From: Levilactobacillus brevis ATCC 14869 = DSM 20054
GTDB lineage: Bacteria; Bacillota; Bacilli; Lactobacillales; Lactobacillaceae
Length of the DNA: 64,000 nt
Direction: 5' to 3'
Assembly (NCBI RefSeq): GCF_001433855.1
Contig: NZ_AZCP01000004.1
Span: 270,894 to 334,893 of the forward strand
Shown in pieces: positions 16,838 to 24,309 of the stretch (its first letter is position 1; each line of letters opens with the position of its first letter). The notes under the pieces were generated by a model, which saw nothing but the letters and a program-made list of their open reading frames with translations, made no database searches and was not told the origin of the DNA. A program made the position numbers and the translations under genes.

Positions 16838-17692
16838 ATGAAAACAGAAAGAATCGCTATCCTAGTGGATTCGTGTTCAGACGTTCCCGCTGAGGTTCTT
16901 GAGGCAGCCGACATGGCTCTGATGCCCATGAATGTGGTCTTTCGTGATCGCGTATATGAAGACCGGGTGACGATTACCCCAACCGAATTTTACCGGCGAC
17001 AGGCAACAGAGAAGGCCACAACGGCGAGTCCAACTGGCAAACGGATTTTAGATGCCCTAGAACGGATTCAGGCGTCGGGGTATACACATGTGATTGCGGT
17101 CTGTATCTCGGCTGCATTGTCGGGAACGTATCAGGAGACGCAACTCTTAGCTGAGGATTCACCACTTACTGTGCACGTGGTGAATACGCGTAGTGTCGGG
17201 ATCGGCAGTGGATTTGCGGCTATTTATGCGGCTGAATTGCGCGAACAGGGGAAAACCTTTGAACAGATTGTGGCGGAGATTGAGCGGGTGACAGCGCAAA
17301 CGAAGGTGTTCTTCTATGTCCCTAGCCTGAAGTATCTGCAAGCTGGTGGTCGAATTGGGCGTGTGGCTGGTATGGCTGGGACATTGTTGAATGTTAAGCC
17401 CATCATTTCTTGCGATCCTGAAGGCGTTTATTACCCAATTGCGAAGGTCCGGGGAGAGAAGCGGACGATTAGCAAACTACTTGATCTAGTGGCGACAACA
17501 ATTGGAACGGCTAAGCGGGTGAATGTTGCTGTCTGTGACGGTGCGGACCCTGAGTTACGCCAGACAGTCCTAGAAAAGCTCCAAGCGGCCCACCCCAATG
17601 TCTTAAAGTGGTACGCAGGTGATGTTTCTCCGGCCCTAGGGGTGCACACCGGTCCTGGGTTGATTGGCGTTGGTATTCAGATACTGGACTAA
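16838..17692 (+). CDS. DegV family fatty-acid-binding protein
   Basis: A 284-residue cytoplasmic DegV/FakB-type protein. The N-terminal EDD domain starts IAILVDSCSDVPAE, with SPTGKRILDAL following, and the C-terminal domain contains LKYLQAGGRIGRVAG and GPGLIGVGIQ. The serine pair (ASPTG and SAALSGTY) fits the fatty-acid carboxylate site of FakB proteins, which hand bound fatty acids to the kinase FakA. FakA is not in the window, and many DegV proteins remain untested. A single gene with its own operator-bearing promoter. Confidence 0.88.
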   Translation: MKTERIAILVDSCSDVPAEVLEAADMALMPMNVVFRDRVYEDRVTITPTEFYRRQATEKATTASPTGKRILDALERIQASGYTHVIAVCISAALSGTYQETQLLAEDSPLTVHVVNTRSVGIGSGFAAIYAAELREQGKTFEQIVAEIERVTAQTKVFFYVPSLKYLQAGGRIGRVAGMAGTLLNVKPIISCDPEGVYYPIAKVRGEKRTISKLLDLVATTIGTAKRVNVAVCDGADPELRQTVLEKLQAAHPNVLKWYAGDVSPALGVHTGPGLIGVGIQILD

Positions 17693-17785
17693 TAAAAAAG
17701 CCACGATAAGGTCGTGGCTTGAGGGGGTTACGAGCAGGAATCAAGTACTTTGGGGGAGTGCATTAGACTGCTCGTAAATAAGTGT
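17693..17785 (-). ncRNA. Candidate C-rich-loop small RNA, copy 1
   Basis: On the minus strand CGAGCAG / CTGCTCG (17774-17731) makes a perfect 7-bp stem whose loop carries ATGCACTCCCCCAAAG. About 10 bases later comes AGCCACGA / TCGTGGCT followed by a T6 tract, a good terminator for this strand and poor for degV. The C-run loop could pair with GGGGGAGT-type ribosome sites. I found no convincing promoter, so the 5' end is approximate. Confidence 0.45.
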
Positions 17786-17872
17786 ATTATGAATTGAGTC
17801 AACATCGCTAATGGCAAGCGTTGGTTACCACTAACTTGCTTGTAGTGTACCTCCTAACCGAATTAGGTGCAA

Positions 17873-18154
17873 TTGATTGGTTTTATAAATTTAATGATAA
17901 TAAACATGGCCCGTAATCGTGTGATTATCTGACCATTAAAGCAACTAAGTATGGACATTAGTGAGCGCAAAAATAGCTACAAAACCGGGCCTGGTGCTTA
18001 GCCAGTTACCTGGATCATCTGCAAGTTAGGACTCAGCAGATGGTTGCATAAAAGTTAAGCAGCTGGTGACACAAACAGCCGATTGACGGACAATGAGTAA
18101 TCAGTATAAAACGCATGACAGCTAGCTTTCTTGAGAGCAGTCATGCGTTTTTTT
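17873..18154 (+). ncRNA. Candidate plus-strand transcript with no ORF
   Basis: TTGATT (17873-17878), 17-base spacer and GATAAT (17896-17901) make a plausible promoter. A CATCTGC / GCAGATG hairpin lies at 18016-18042. The stretch ends in ACGCATGAC / GTCATGCGT plus T7 (18110-18154), a strong terminator. That leaves about 245 bases with no reading frame. I could not fit it to 6S, tmRNA, SRP or RNase P RNA. A second promoter-like pair (TTGACG 18083, TATAAA 18105) lies just before the terminator. Confidence 0.35.
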
Positions 18155-18159
18155 GACAT

Positions 18160-18265
18160 AGAAAGGGCCCTGAGTAACATGCGGATTACTCAGGGCCTTA
18201 TTAGGAATCTGTTAATAAATCACTTGTTTTGGGGGGAGTGCATCTATAGACAGTGATTCCTATCA
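18160..18265 (-). ncRNA. Candidate C-rich-loop small RNA, copy 2
   Basis: A diverged copy of the element at 17693. On the minus strand TAGGAATC / GATTCCTA (18262-18202) encloses ATGCACTCCCCCCAAAAC. It is followed by a perfect 12-bp hairpin (18166-18197, GGCCCTGAGTAA arms) with only a weak T-rich tail (CCCTTTCT). Shared words with copy 1 are AGGAATC, ATGCACTCCCCC and GTCTA. The strand is inferred from copy 1. Confidence 0.4.
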
Positions 18266-18788
18266 TCTATCACAGTGCTTAAGGTCAGAACGTATCACGA
18301 ACTAACTATCGGTATCATAGTCGCTTCCCTTCTAATGCACAAGCAAATTGTAACTCTTTACTAAAAATGGCTAGAGGAATTAGCTGGTGAGTTCGGCTAC
18401 CAATGAACCTAAGGTCAAATACGTGAAAATGGGGCTAAATCGGGATTTACCAAGGAAAATCACTTGCAGATAATTAAGCTAAGATCACGAGAAAAAACAT
18501 AACTCATATAAGTTATAGGCTTAGACAGTTGTGCACTAACGGAATTAAACCATTCAAGTGGCAGGGCCCAATTCGCTAGACTGATGCAATCTGTCACAAT
18601 TGGGCTGACGATTAACATGATCAAATATACACAAAAACATTAGTGCCAATTGCACGAATTATAGCCATTTTAATAAAAGTGTGAGTAAAACGGCTGTATT
18701 GCGCTATTTTTTAAGACAAAGTCATTTATCTTTCGCTAACTTTCAAGTAGACTAACCATAGAATTGTTTTTCATGTAGGAGGGTAAAC
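18266..18788. other. Gene-free stretch upstream of the NADH oxidase homologue
   Basis: No credible ORF. On the minus strand near 18310 AGAAGGGAAGCGACT leads to ATG and a 7-codon frame, probably chance. GCCCAATT / AATTGGGC (18566-18605) forms an 8-bp hairpin with a 24-base loop and no T-tract. The last 100 bases should hold the promoter of the gene at 18789, but I see no clear boxes. Confidence 0.4.
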
Positions 18789-20198
18789 ATGAAAGTCATC
18801 ATTGTTGGTAGTACACACGCTGGTACTAATGCAGCGTTACAAATTTTACGCGATCATCCGGAAACCGACGTGACTATTTATGAGCGACATGATAACGTGT
18901 CGTTCTTGTCTTGTGGGATTTCTCTATTCTTGGATGGTCAGGTTAAGCATCTCGAGGACATGTTCTATTCTTCACCTGAGCAGTTGGAAGCGGCCGGTGC
19001 GAAGGTATTAACCCGGCGCAATGTCATCAAGATCGATTCGGCAGAGAAGACGGTTGATGTCGTAAATATGGAAAACGGTGACGTTTCAACGGACACTTAC
19101 GACAAACTGATTATGGCAACGGGGTCAACGGTGACGGTTCCCCCAATCTTCGGTATTGATGAAGATAAGGTCATGCTATGCAAGAACTATGAACAAGCAG
19201 TAGCGATTAATGAAGCTGCTAAAGGGAACAAACGAATTGCCATTATTGGTGCAGGATATATTGGAACGGAATTGGCAGAAAGTTATGCTCGGACGGGTCA
19301 CGACGTCCAATTATTCCAATCCCGCGATATTATCCTGAACCATTATGTTGATAAGAGCTTATCTGATCGGATTGTAGATATGCTTAAAAAACAGGGCGTT
19401 CAGGTGTCGTTGAATCACCGAGTCACTTCATTTACGGGTAATGATAATGGCGAATTGGTGATTGAAACGAATGGCGGCGACTACGTAGCTGATTTAGCAG
19501 TTGTCTGCACGGGCTTTGTTCCTAACACGGAATTACTGCGAGGACAAGTTGAAATGGACCGTCACGGGGCCATCATTATCAACGATTATGTCCAAACGTC
19601 TAATCCAGATATTTTTGCTTGTGGGGATGCGAGTGTTGTTAACTTTAACCCAACTGGCAAGCCAGCTTACACACCTTTGGCAACCAATGCGGTTCGGCAA
19701 GGAATGTTAGCCGGGATCAATGTTTTTGGCAACATTCAACGGTATATGGGGACCCAAGCGACTTCGGCGATGAACATCTTCGGCCACACGTTGGCTTCAA
19801 CGGGACTCACGATTGATCATGCCAAAGAAGCCGGAATGGATGCCGACCAAGTCACGTTTGAAGGAACTTGGCGGCCAACTTATATGCCAACGACAGATGA
19901 CTTGACGATTAATTTGGTTTATAACCGGCAAAATCGTCGGATTCTAGGCGCTCAACTCTTCAGTGAGCATGAAGTGGCACAATCGGCTAATGCGATTTCG
20001 ATTGCGATTCAAAATCGCAATACGATTGATGATTTAGCATTCGTTGATATGCTATTCAACCCAAACTTTGATGATCCATTTAACTACTTGAATTTAGTTG
20101 CACAACAGGCAGTTGAAAAGGAAGTTAAGCGAGGGAATAACCACCCACGCTTAACGGCTGGGATTGATCCAGATCCAGAAGCAACGGAAACGGATTAA
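18789..20198 (+). CDS. FAD-dependent NADH oxidase / CoA-disulfide reductase family protein
   Basis: A 469-residue flavoprotein of the NADH oxidase, NADH peroxidase and CoA-disulfide reductase group. His10 and the redox cysteine Cys42 (VSFLSCGISLFLDG) are in the places used by H2O-forming NADH oxidase. The NADH loop is IIGAGYIGTELAESYA and the second FAD motif is IFACGDASVVN. The dimerisation domain is complete. Water-forming NADH oxidation is the likely role, regenerating NAD+ in a heterofermenter. A thiol or persulfide substrate is possible given the sulfur-type regulator next door. AGGAGGG precedes the ATG. Confidence 0.88.
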   Translation: MKVIIVGSTHAGTNAALQILRDHPETDVTIYERHDNVSFLSCGISLFLDGQVKHLEDMFYSSPEQLEAAGAKVLTRRNVIKIDSAEKTVDVVNMENGDVSTDTYDKLIMATGSTVTVPPIFGIDEDKVMLCKNYEQAVAINEAAKGNKRIAIIGAGYIGTELAESYARTGHDVQLFQSRDIILNHYVDKSLSDRIVDMLKKQGVQVSLNHRVTSFTGNDNGELVIETNGGDYVADLAVVCTGFVPNTELLRGQVEMDRHGAIIINDYVQTSNPDIFACGDASVVNFNPTGKPAYTPLATNAVRQGMLAGINVFGNIQRYMGTQATSAMNIFGHTLASTGLTIDHAKEAGMDADQVTFEGTWRPTYMPTTDDLTINLVYNRQNRRILGAQLFSEHEVAQSANAISIAIQNRNTIDDLAFVDMLFNPNFDDPFNYLNLVAQQAVEKEVKRGNNHPRLTAGIDPDPEATETD

Positions 20199-20206
20199 AA
20201 TGAATA

Positions 20207-20240
20207 AAGTCGGCTGGCGTGCGAACGCCGGCTTTTTTTT
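20207..20240 (+). terminator. Terminator of the NADH oxidase homologue
   Basis: GGCTGGCGT / ACGCCGGC stem with a T8 tract. Confidence 0.9.
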
Positions 20241-20252
20241 AGGTTAAAAAGA

Positions 20253-20281
20253 GTGACAGTGAATACCCCTTGGGGTATACT
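20253..20281 (+). promoter_or_regulatory. trx-cstR promoter with CsoR/CstR operator
   Basis: GTGACA (20253-20258), 17-base spacer, TATACT (20276-20281). The spacer contains ATACCCCTTGGGGTAT (20263-20278), 7-base arms in the GC-tract form bound by CsoR/CstR-family repressors. The regulator is encoded two genes downstream, so autorepression is likely. Confidence 0.8.
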
Positions 20282-20318
20282 ACGAGTATTGAATATCTTT
20301 TTAGGGGGATTTAGCCAA

Positions 20319-20645
20319 ATGCAAGCAATTACAAGCAAGGAATTTGAACATATTGGTGACGATACAGCCGTTACGGTTGTCGACTTTTGGGCCGATTGGT
20401 GTGGGCCATGTAAGATGCAGACCCCGGTCTTAGAAGATTTAGATCAGGCGTATGGTGATCAAGTTAAGTTTGCCTCGCTTGATGTTGACCAGAACCAAGA
20501 ACTGGCACAATCACTGGGAATTATGAGCATTCCATCGTTAGTGATTTTTAAAAACGGGATGCCAACGGAGAAGGTCGTTGGTTTTCACCCCAAGGCTGCA
20601 CTGAAGAAGTATCTGGATGAGAAGCTTACCGAGGTAACGGCGTAA
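20319..20645 (+). CDS. trxA: Thioredoxin
   Basis: A 108-residue thioredoxin with the active site WCGPC (Cys28 and Cys31), the buried Asp22 in VVDFWADW, and the cis-proline loop SIPSLVIF. It reduces disulfides in cytoplasmic proteins using thioredoxin reductase. The start is ATG 20319 because TAGGGGG lies upstream; earlier starts would run into the operator. The stop codon overlaps the next gene start by one base (TAATG), so the two are co-translated. Under the CsoR/CstR-type operator, it is probably a stress-induced paralogue, not the housekeeping one. Confidence 0.93.
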   Translation: MQAITSKEFEHIGDDTAVTVVDFWADWCGPCKMQTPVLEDLDQAYGDQVKFASLDVDQNQELAQSLGIMSIPSLVIFKNGMPTEKVVGFHPKAALKKYLDEKLTEVTA

Positions 20646-20908
20646 TGGTTCAAACCACGGCGAATCAATTAAAGAATCGCTTGCGTCGGGCCGATGGTCA
20701 ACTGCAAGGGATTCTAAAAATGGTTGATGAAGGTCGCGATTGTCAAGAAATCCTAACGCAATTGGCCGCCGTCCGATCAGGCGTTGAGCGGATGATGGGG
20801 GTAGTTGTGGCCGAAAACGTCAAGCAGTGTGTGGTCGATGAGTCGTTGACTGCTGAACAGCAAGCCCGGCTGCAATCAGCTTTAGACTTAGTTGTTAAAA
20901 CCCACTGA
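20645..20908 (+). CDS. CsoR/RcnR-family repressor, CstR-like
   Basis: An 87-residue all-helical repressor (DUF156). Sensor positions are Cys33 (GRDCQEI), Asn58 and Cys62 (AENVKQC). Copper-sensing CsoR has Cys-His-Cys here; Asn in place of His with a 29-residue cysteine spacing matches the persulfide-sensing CstR type, where the two cysteines crosslink through sulfane sulfur. That reading is inference from the residue pattern. It starts in the stop codon of trxA and should repress its own operon through the palindrome at 20263. Confidence 0.85.
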   Translation: MVQTTANQLKNRLRRADGQLQGILKMVDEGRDCQEILTQLAAVRSGVERMMGVVVAENVKQCVVDESLTAEQQARLQSALDLVVKTH

Positions 20909-20916
20909 TTATTATG

Positions 20917-20943
20917 AAAAGTCGCCGAAATGGCGGCTTTTTT
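20917..20943 (+). terminator. Terminator of the trxA operon
   Basis: AGTCGCC / GGCGGCT stem with a T6 tract. Confidence 0.85.
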
Positions 20944-20981
20944 GGTATAATAAATAGGCATTTTTGAGAGGAGCGTATACT

Positions 20982-21374
20982 GTGGCAAAGGGATTTTCGA
21001 TTATGATTTTTGCATTTATTGGCGGCAGTAGTCGTTATTTAGTGGGGCAGGCCATGCCAGCAACCACTGGGTTTCCGTGGGCAACCTTACTGATTAATTT
21101 AGTGGGGTGTGGCGTGTTAGCGTGGCTATCCCATGCCAAGCGCCTCACGGCACACTGGCCAGAAGCAGTAACGATTGGTCTAGGGGTTGGTGGCGTTGGT
21201 GCATTTACGACCTTCTCAACCTTTAGCGTCGAGACAGTTCGCTTACTTAATGGGCAGCATTGGGGGATAGCTGCTGCCTATCTGTCAGCCACTTTACTGG
21301 GAGGCTTATTGTGTAGTTGGTTAGGTGTCTGGACAGCGCGGCGGTGGTGGACCTTCCGCGTGGAGGAAGAGTGA
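20982..21374 (+). CDS. crcB: Fluoride channel Fluc/CrcB, first subunit
   Basis: A 130-residue, four-helix membrane protein that exports F- and protects the cell from fluoride. It has the family marks GGSSRYLVG, PWATLLINLVGCGVLAWL (with the pore Asn) and GAFTTFSTFSVE, whose paired Phe residues line the fluoride path. The GTG at 20982 is chosen because GAGAGGAG lies 8 bases before it. The next gene overlaps its stop (TGATG) and encodes a second subunit, an arrangement typical of heterodimeric dual-topology Fluc channels. There is no room for a fluoride riboswitch upstream. Confidence 0.93.
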   Translation: MAKGFSIMIFAFIGGSSRYLVGQAMPATTGFPWATLLINLVGCGVLAWLSHAKRLTAHWPEAVTIGLGVGGVGAFTTFSTFSVETVRLLNGQHWGIAAAYLSATLLGGLLCSWLGVWTARRWWTFRVEEE

Positions 21375-21730
21375 TGGTTGTGGTGGCTGGGTTAGGCGCG
21401 GCTGTGGGGGCATTAGGCCGTTATGGACTGACGCGCTTAGTTCAGTCACTGTATGGCAATCAGTGGCCATTAGCAACGCTCTTGATTAATTGGTTGGGCT
21501 GTTTGATTCTAGGATTAATTACGGGATGGCATTGGGATCAAACAACGATGGTATTAGTTGGTACTGGCGTCTTGGGTGGGTTTACCACGTATTCGACCTT
21601 TAGCCATGAATTAGTGATGTTAGCTGATCAACGGCGATATCTAGCGATGCTGGGCTACCTGAGTGCTAGCGTTATTGGTGGTCTCTTATTGGCCTTTGGC
21701 GGTTTTAGTCTGGGTATGGTCATTCGATGA
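21374..21730 (+). CDS. crcB: Fluoride channel Fluc/CrcB, second subunit
   Basis: A 118-residue partner of the preceding CrcB, again with four hydrophobic helices. Marks are GAAVGALGRYGLTR, PLATLLINWLGCLILGL and GVLGGFTTYSTFSHE. In paired Fluc genes the two subunits insert in opposite orientation and form an antiparallel dimer. The ATG at 21374 shares its A with the first gene's stop; GAGGAAGAG upstream serves as ribosome site. Confidence 0.92.
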   Translation: MVVVAGLGAAVGALGRYGLTRLVQSLYGNQWPLATLLINWLGCLILGLITGWHWDQTTMVLVGTGVLGGFTTYSTFSHELVMLADQRRYLAMLGYLSASVIGGLLLAFGGFSLGMVIR

Positions 21731-21804
21731 TTGATTAAAGAAATTAGTGGCGTTTTAGTCAGCAATTTTCTATGATGAAGTTAACAAGGAAAGAGAAAGG
21801 CGCG

Positions 21805-22653
21805 ATGAGTGTGACAGAACATCTGACCGTGACGGCGCAAAATGCCGCTTTACGGCAACAATTATCACCACAAAACCAAGCCTACTGGGATGCGTTAGTG
21901 GTGGCGCTACGACAACAACCTAAATTTAAAGATGAGGCGACGCTACAACAACACTTACGGGAATTATTGCCAAGTCTAATCGTGGCGCAATCGGCCCAAC
22001 AGACTGCGGCCCAATTCTATGGCGGTGATCCGGAGACAGTGGCTGCCAAGATGGGACAACCGGCGCGAACCAAGCCGCAATGGTTGACTTGGGATTTACT
22101 GGTGCCCGTGTTGATCTTCATTTCTAGCGGCATTCTGCCAGCCATTATCTTACCGGCAATACCATTACAAGGGTTGTTGGTGGCCGTGCAATTTGGTCTG
22201 TTTGTCATTGCTATGGTGGTTGGTCTGGGCGTTACCCGGCAGGCAACGCTGAGACGGCGGGTCTTAAGCTGGCTTGCCATTGTGGTTGTGCTACTGGTTG
22301 CGATGGGCATTGCTGCTAAGACCGTCCCAGCGCGTGGACTCGTGTACTTTCCGCGTGGCGGTGGCAGTCTAGTATTAGTGGGGTTTGCCTTAGTGGTGAC
22401 GGGTTTCACGTGGTGGCATCACCGACGGCATGTCACGTCCTGGTTCCCGGCGGTATTGGGGAGCTTGTGGATTACTACGTTATTGGCATTACTGGCGCGA
22501 TTCACTGGGACCGCTGGCTTGATGGTCACGACTACCGGTAATTTATTAATTGGGGTTGGGACAATTTTAGGTGACGTTAGTATCTTAATTATCGGTTGGC
22601 ACATTTGGCAACTACGGCAAACACTTGCCCAAAAGGCAACTGACGAGCACTGA
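21805..22653 (+). CDS. DUF1129 family membrane protein
   Basis: A 282-residue protein with a soluble N-terminal helical domain (about 95 residues: NQAYWDALVVALRQQ, QTAAQFYGGDPE) and then six or so membrane helices. This plan matches the DUF1129 family of lactobacilli and streptococci, whose role is unknown. ATG 21805 is preferred over 21772 on the basis of the AGAAAGG just upstream, though spacing is short. It may be co-transcribed with the fluoride channels 75 bases before it. Confidence 0.7.
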   Translation: MSVTEHLTVTAQNAALRQQLSPQNQAYWDALVVALRQQPKFKDEATLQQHLRELLPSLIVAQSAQQTAAQFYGGDPETVAAKMGQPARTKPQWLTWDLLVPVLIFISSGILPAIILPAIPLQGLLVAVQFGLFVIAMVVGLGVTRQATLRRRVLSWLAIVVVLLVAMGIAAKTVPARGLVYFPRGGGSLVLVGFALVVTGFTWWHHRRHVTSWFPAVLGSLWITTLLALLARFTGTAGLMVTTTGNLLIGVGTILGDVSILIIGWHIWQLRQTLAQKATDEH

Positions 22654-22677
22654 TGACGCGGTCATCAGTGCTTTTTT
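22646..22677 (+). terminator. Terminator overlapping the DUF1129 stop codon
   Basis: GCACTGATGAC / GTCATCAGTGC with a T6 tract; the stop codon lies in the hairpin. Confidence 0.9.
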
Positions 22678-22782
22678 AGGCCAAGTGTTTGGTGCCGCTT
22701 TGGCGGCATGGTACACTGAGATTAATTTCGTAACCGGTTTCTTTATCGGTCGAATAAGTTGTTTTTGGGGAGGATGTTTCAG

Positions 22783-23637
22783 TTGAAAAAGACGATTCAA
22801 GTTACACCAACGCGTAGTGGCCTCTGGCAGGATACCGATGTGACCTATGCTCAGGTTCCGGGATGGCTAGGACACGCCACGTTAGATCTCAAGTTAACCG
22901 TCATGCGGCCGTTTGAACACGCTAATCAGGCGTTACCCGTGATCTTTTGGTTTGGTGGTGGTGGCTGGATGGCGGTCGACCACAACGTCCATTTGCCGAA
23001 CCTAGTTGATTTTGTGCGAGCGGGTTTTGTGGTGGTCAGTGTAGCCTACCGCAATAGTAACCAGGCGATTTGGCCAGCACCGTTAGTGGATGCGAAGAGT
23101 GCCATTCGGTATATGAAGGCGCATGCCGCCACGTATCAGATTGATCCGAATCGGATAGTGGTCATGGGCGAATCCGCTGGCGGTCACTTGGCTAGTATGG
23201 TGGCGGTGACGAATGGTTTGTCTCAGTTTGACGAAGGCCAGTATCTGGATTATACCAGTGAGGTTCAAGCGGCAGTAACGTGGTATGGGGTTGTCAATTT
23301 ATTATCGGCTAAACAGGGGAGTCGCACGAACGATTTTGATTTCGTTTATCGAAATATTTTAGGCGCCGATCCAGAGACACATGCTGACTTGGTGACCCAG
23401 GCTGATCCCCAACACTTTGTAACGGCGACGACGGTGCCCTTTTTACTGTTACATGGTACGGATGATGAAGTGGTCCCTATTGAAGATAGCCGCCAATTTT
23501 ACCAGTGCTTAACGGCAAAAGGGGTAACGGCCGATTTAATTGAACTTGAGCATGCCCAACACATGGATGAACAATTTATGCAGCCAGAGATTGTGACGTT
23601 GATTGTTGATTTTCTACGGCGCCAGTTGGCTATCTGA
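22783..23637 (+). CDS. Alpha/beta hydrolase, carboxylesterase/acetyl esterase type
   Basis: A 284-residue cytoplasmic esterase of the HSL/BD-FAE-like group. The oxyanion loop is WFGGGGWM, the nucleophile Ser is in MGESAGGHLASM, and the acid and His come in LLLHGTDDEVVP and EHAQHMDEQF. Substrate unknown; relatives remove acetyl or short acyl groups. The TTG at 22783 is the likely start: GGGGAGG lies 9 bases before it and touches the ATG at 22774 directly. Confidence 0.85.
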   Translation: MKKTIQVTPTRSGLWQDTDVTYAQVPGWLGHATLDLKLTVMRPFEHANQALPVIFWFGGGGWMAVDHNVHLPNLVDFVRAGFVVVSVAYRNSNQAIWPAPLVDAKSAIRYMKAHAATYQIDPNRIVVMGESAGGHLASMVAVTNGLSQFDEGQYLDYTSEVQAAVTWYGVVNLLSAKQGSRTNDFDFVYRNILGADPETHADLVTQADPQHFVTATTVPFLLLHGTDDEVVPIEDSRQFYQCLTAKGVTADLIELEHAQHMDEQFMQPEIVTLIVDFLRRQLAI

Positions 23638-23737
23638 GGGAATAGTAGCCGTGATGGGGCGTTTAGGTGTAAAGTAAAGATGTAATCGCTAACTTAGCGG
23701 TCCATGAGCATCTATCATAACAAAGGAGTTGGCAATA

Positions 23738-24211
23738 ATGGCAAAAGTTGAAAGTTTTACGTTAGACCATACCGCCGTTAAAGCACCATATGTTCGGTTA
23801 ATTACGCGAGAAACTGGGACGAAGGGTGACGTGATCTCGAATTTTGATTTACGACTCGTCCAACCAAATGAAAACGCGATTCCGACGGCCGGATTACATA
23901 CCATCGAGCATTTATTAGCGGGATATCTCCGTGATGAAATGAGCGGTGTCATTGACTGTTCACCGTTTGGCTGTCGGACGGGCTTCCATTTGATTACTTG
24001 GGGTGAACAATCGACAGAAGAAGTGGCTAAAGCATTGAAGGCTTCCTTGCATCGGATTGCTTACGATACGGAATGGAAGGACGTTCAAGGCACAGATAAG
24101 TACAGTTGTGGTAATTACCGCGACCACAGCTTATTCTCCGCTAAGGAATGGTGTAAAGCGATTTTGGATGAAGGTATTTCCAAGGACCCATTTACCCGAG
24201 AAGTTATTTAA
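23738..24211 (+). CDS. luxS: S-ribosylhomocysteine lyase (AI-2 synthase)
   Basis: A 157-residue enzyme that splits S-ribosylhomocysteine to homocysteine and DPD, the precursor of autoinducer-2. The metal site HTIEH (His54, Glu57, His58) and the distal cysteine in [13 protein letters not shown] are intact, as is the [10 protein letters not shown] segment. Length matches LuxS exactly. AAAGGAG precedes the ATG at 23738. It is monocistronic with its own terminator; Pfs is not nearby. Confidence 0.97.
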   Translation: MAKVESFTLDHTAVKAPYVRLITRETGTKGDVISNFDLRLVQPNENAIPTAGLHTIEHLLAGYLRDEMSGVIDCSPFGCRTGFHLITWGEQSTEEVAKALKASLHRIAYDTEWKDVQGTDKYSCGNYRDHSLFSAKEWCKAILDEGISKDPFTREVI

Positions 24212-24223
24212 GTGAATTAATGA

Positions 24224-24264
24224 TGAGCCACGTACCGGATTATTTGGTGCGTGGCTTTTATTTT
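24224..24264 (+). terminator. Terminator of luxS
   Basis: GAGCCACGTACC / TGGTGCGTGGCT stem, then a T-rich tract. Confidence 0.85.
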
Positions 24265-24309
24265 GCGTTACACTAAAGATAACTAGGTTAGGATAAGAAG
24301 GGGACTGTT

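Noticed and set aside
17693-17720. Normal terminator of degV
   Set aside because: The hairpin has a T-tract only on the minus strand; on the plus strand it is followed by TTGAGGG, so it fits a minus-strand RNA better.
18083-18110. Promoter TTGACG-16-TATAAA as start of an independent RNA
   Set aside because: Transcription would begin inside the terminator hairpin at 18110-18154 and give an RNA of about 40 bases.
17693-18788. CRISPR array or tandem repeat locus
   Set aside because: The two similar elements are diverged, about 480 bases apart and have no regular spacers.
20944-20981. Fluoride riboswitch before the crcB pair
   Set aside because: Only about 38 bases separate the previous terminator from the GTG start, too few for the motif.
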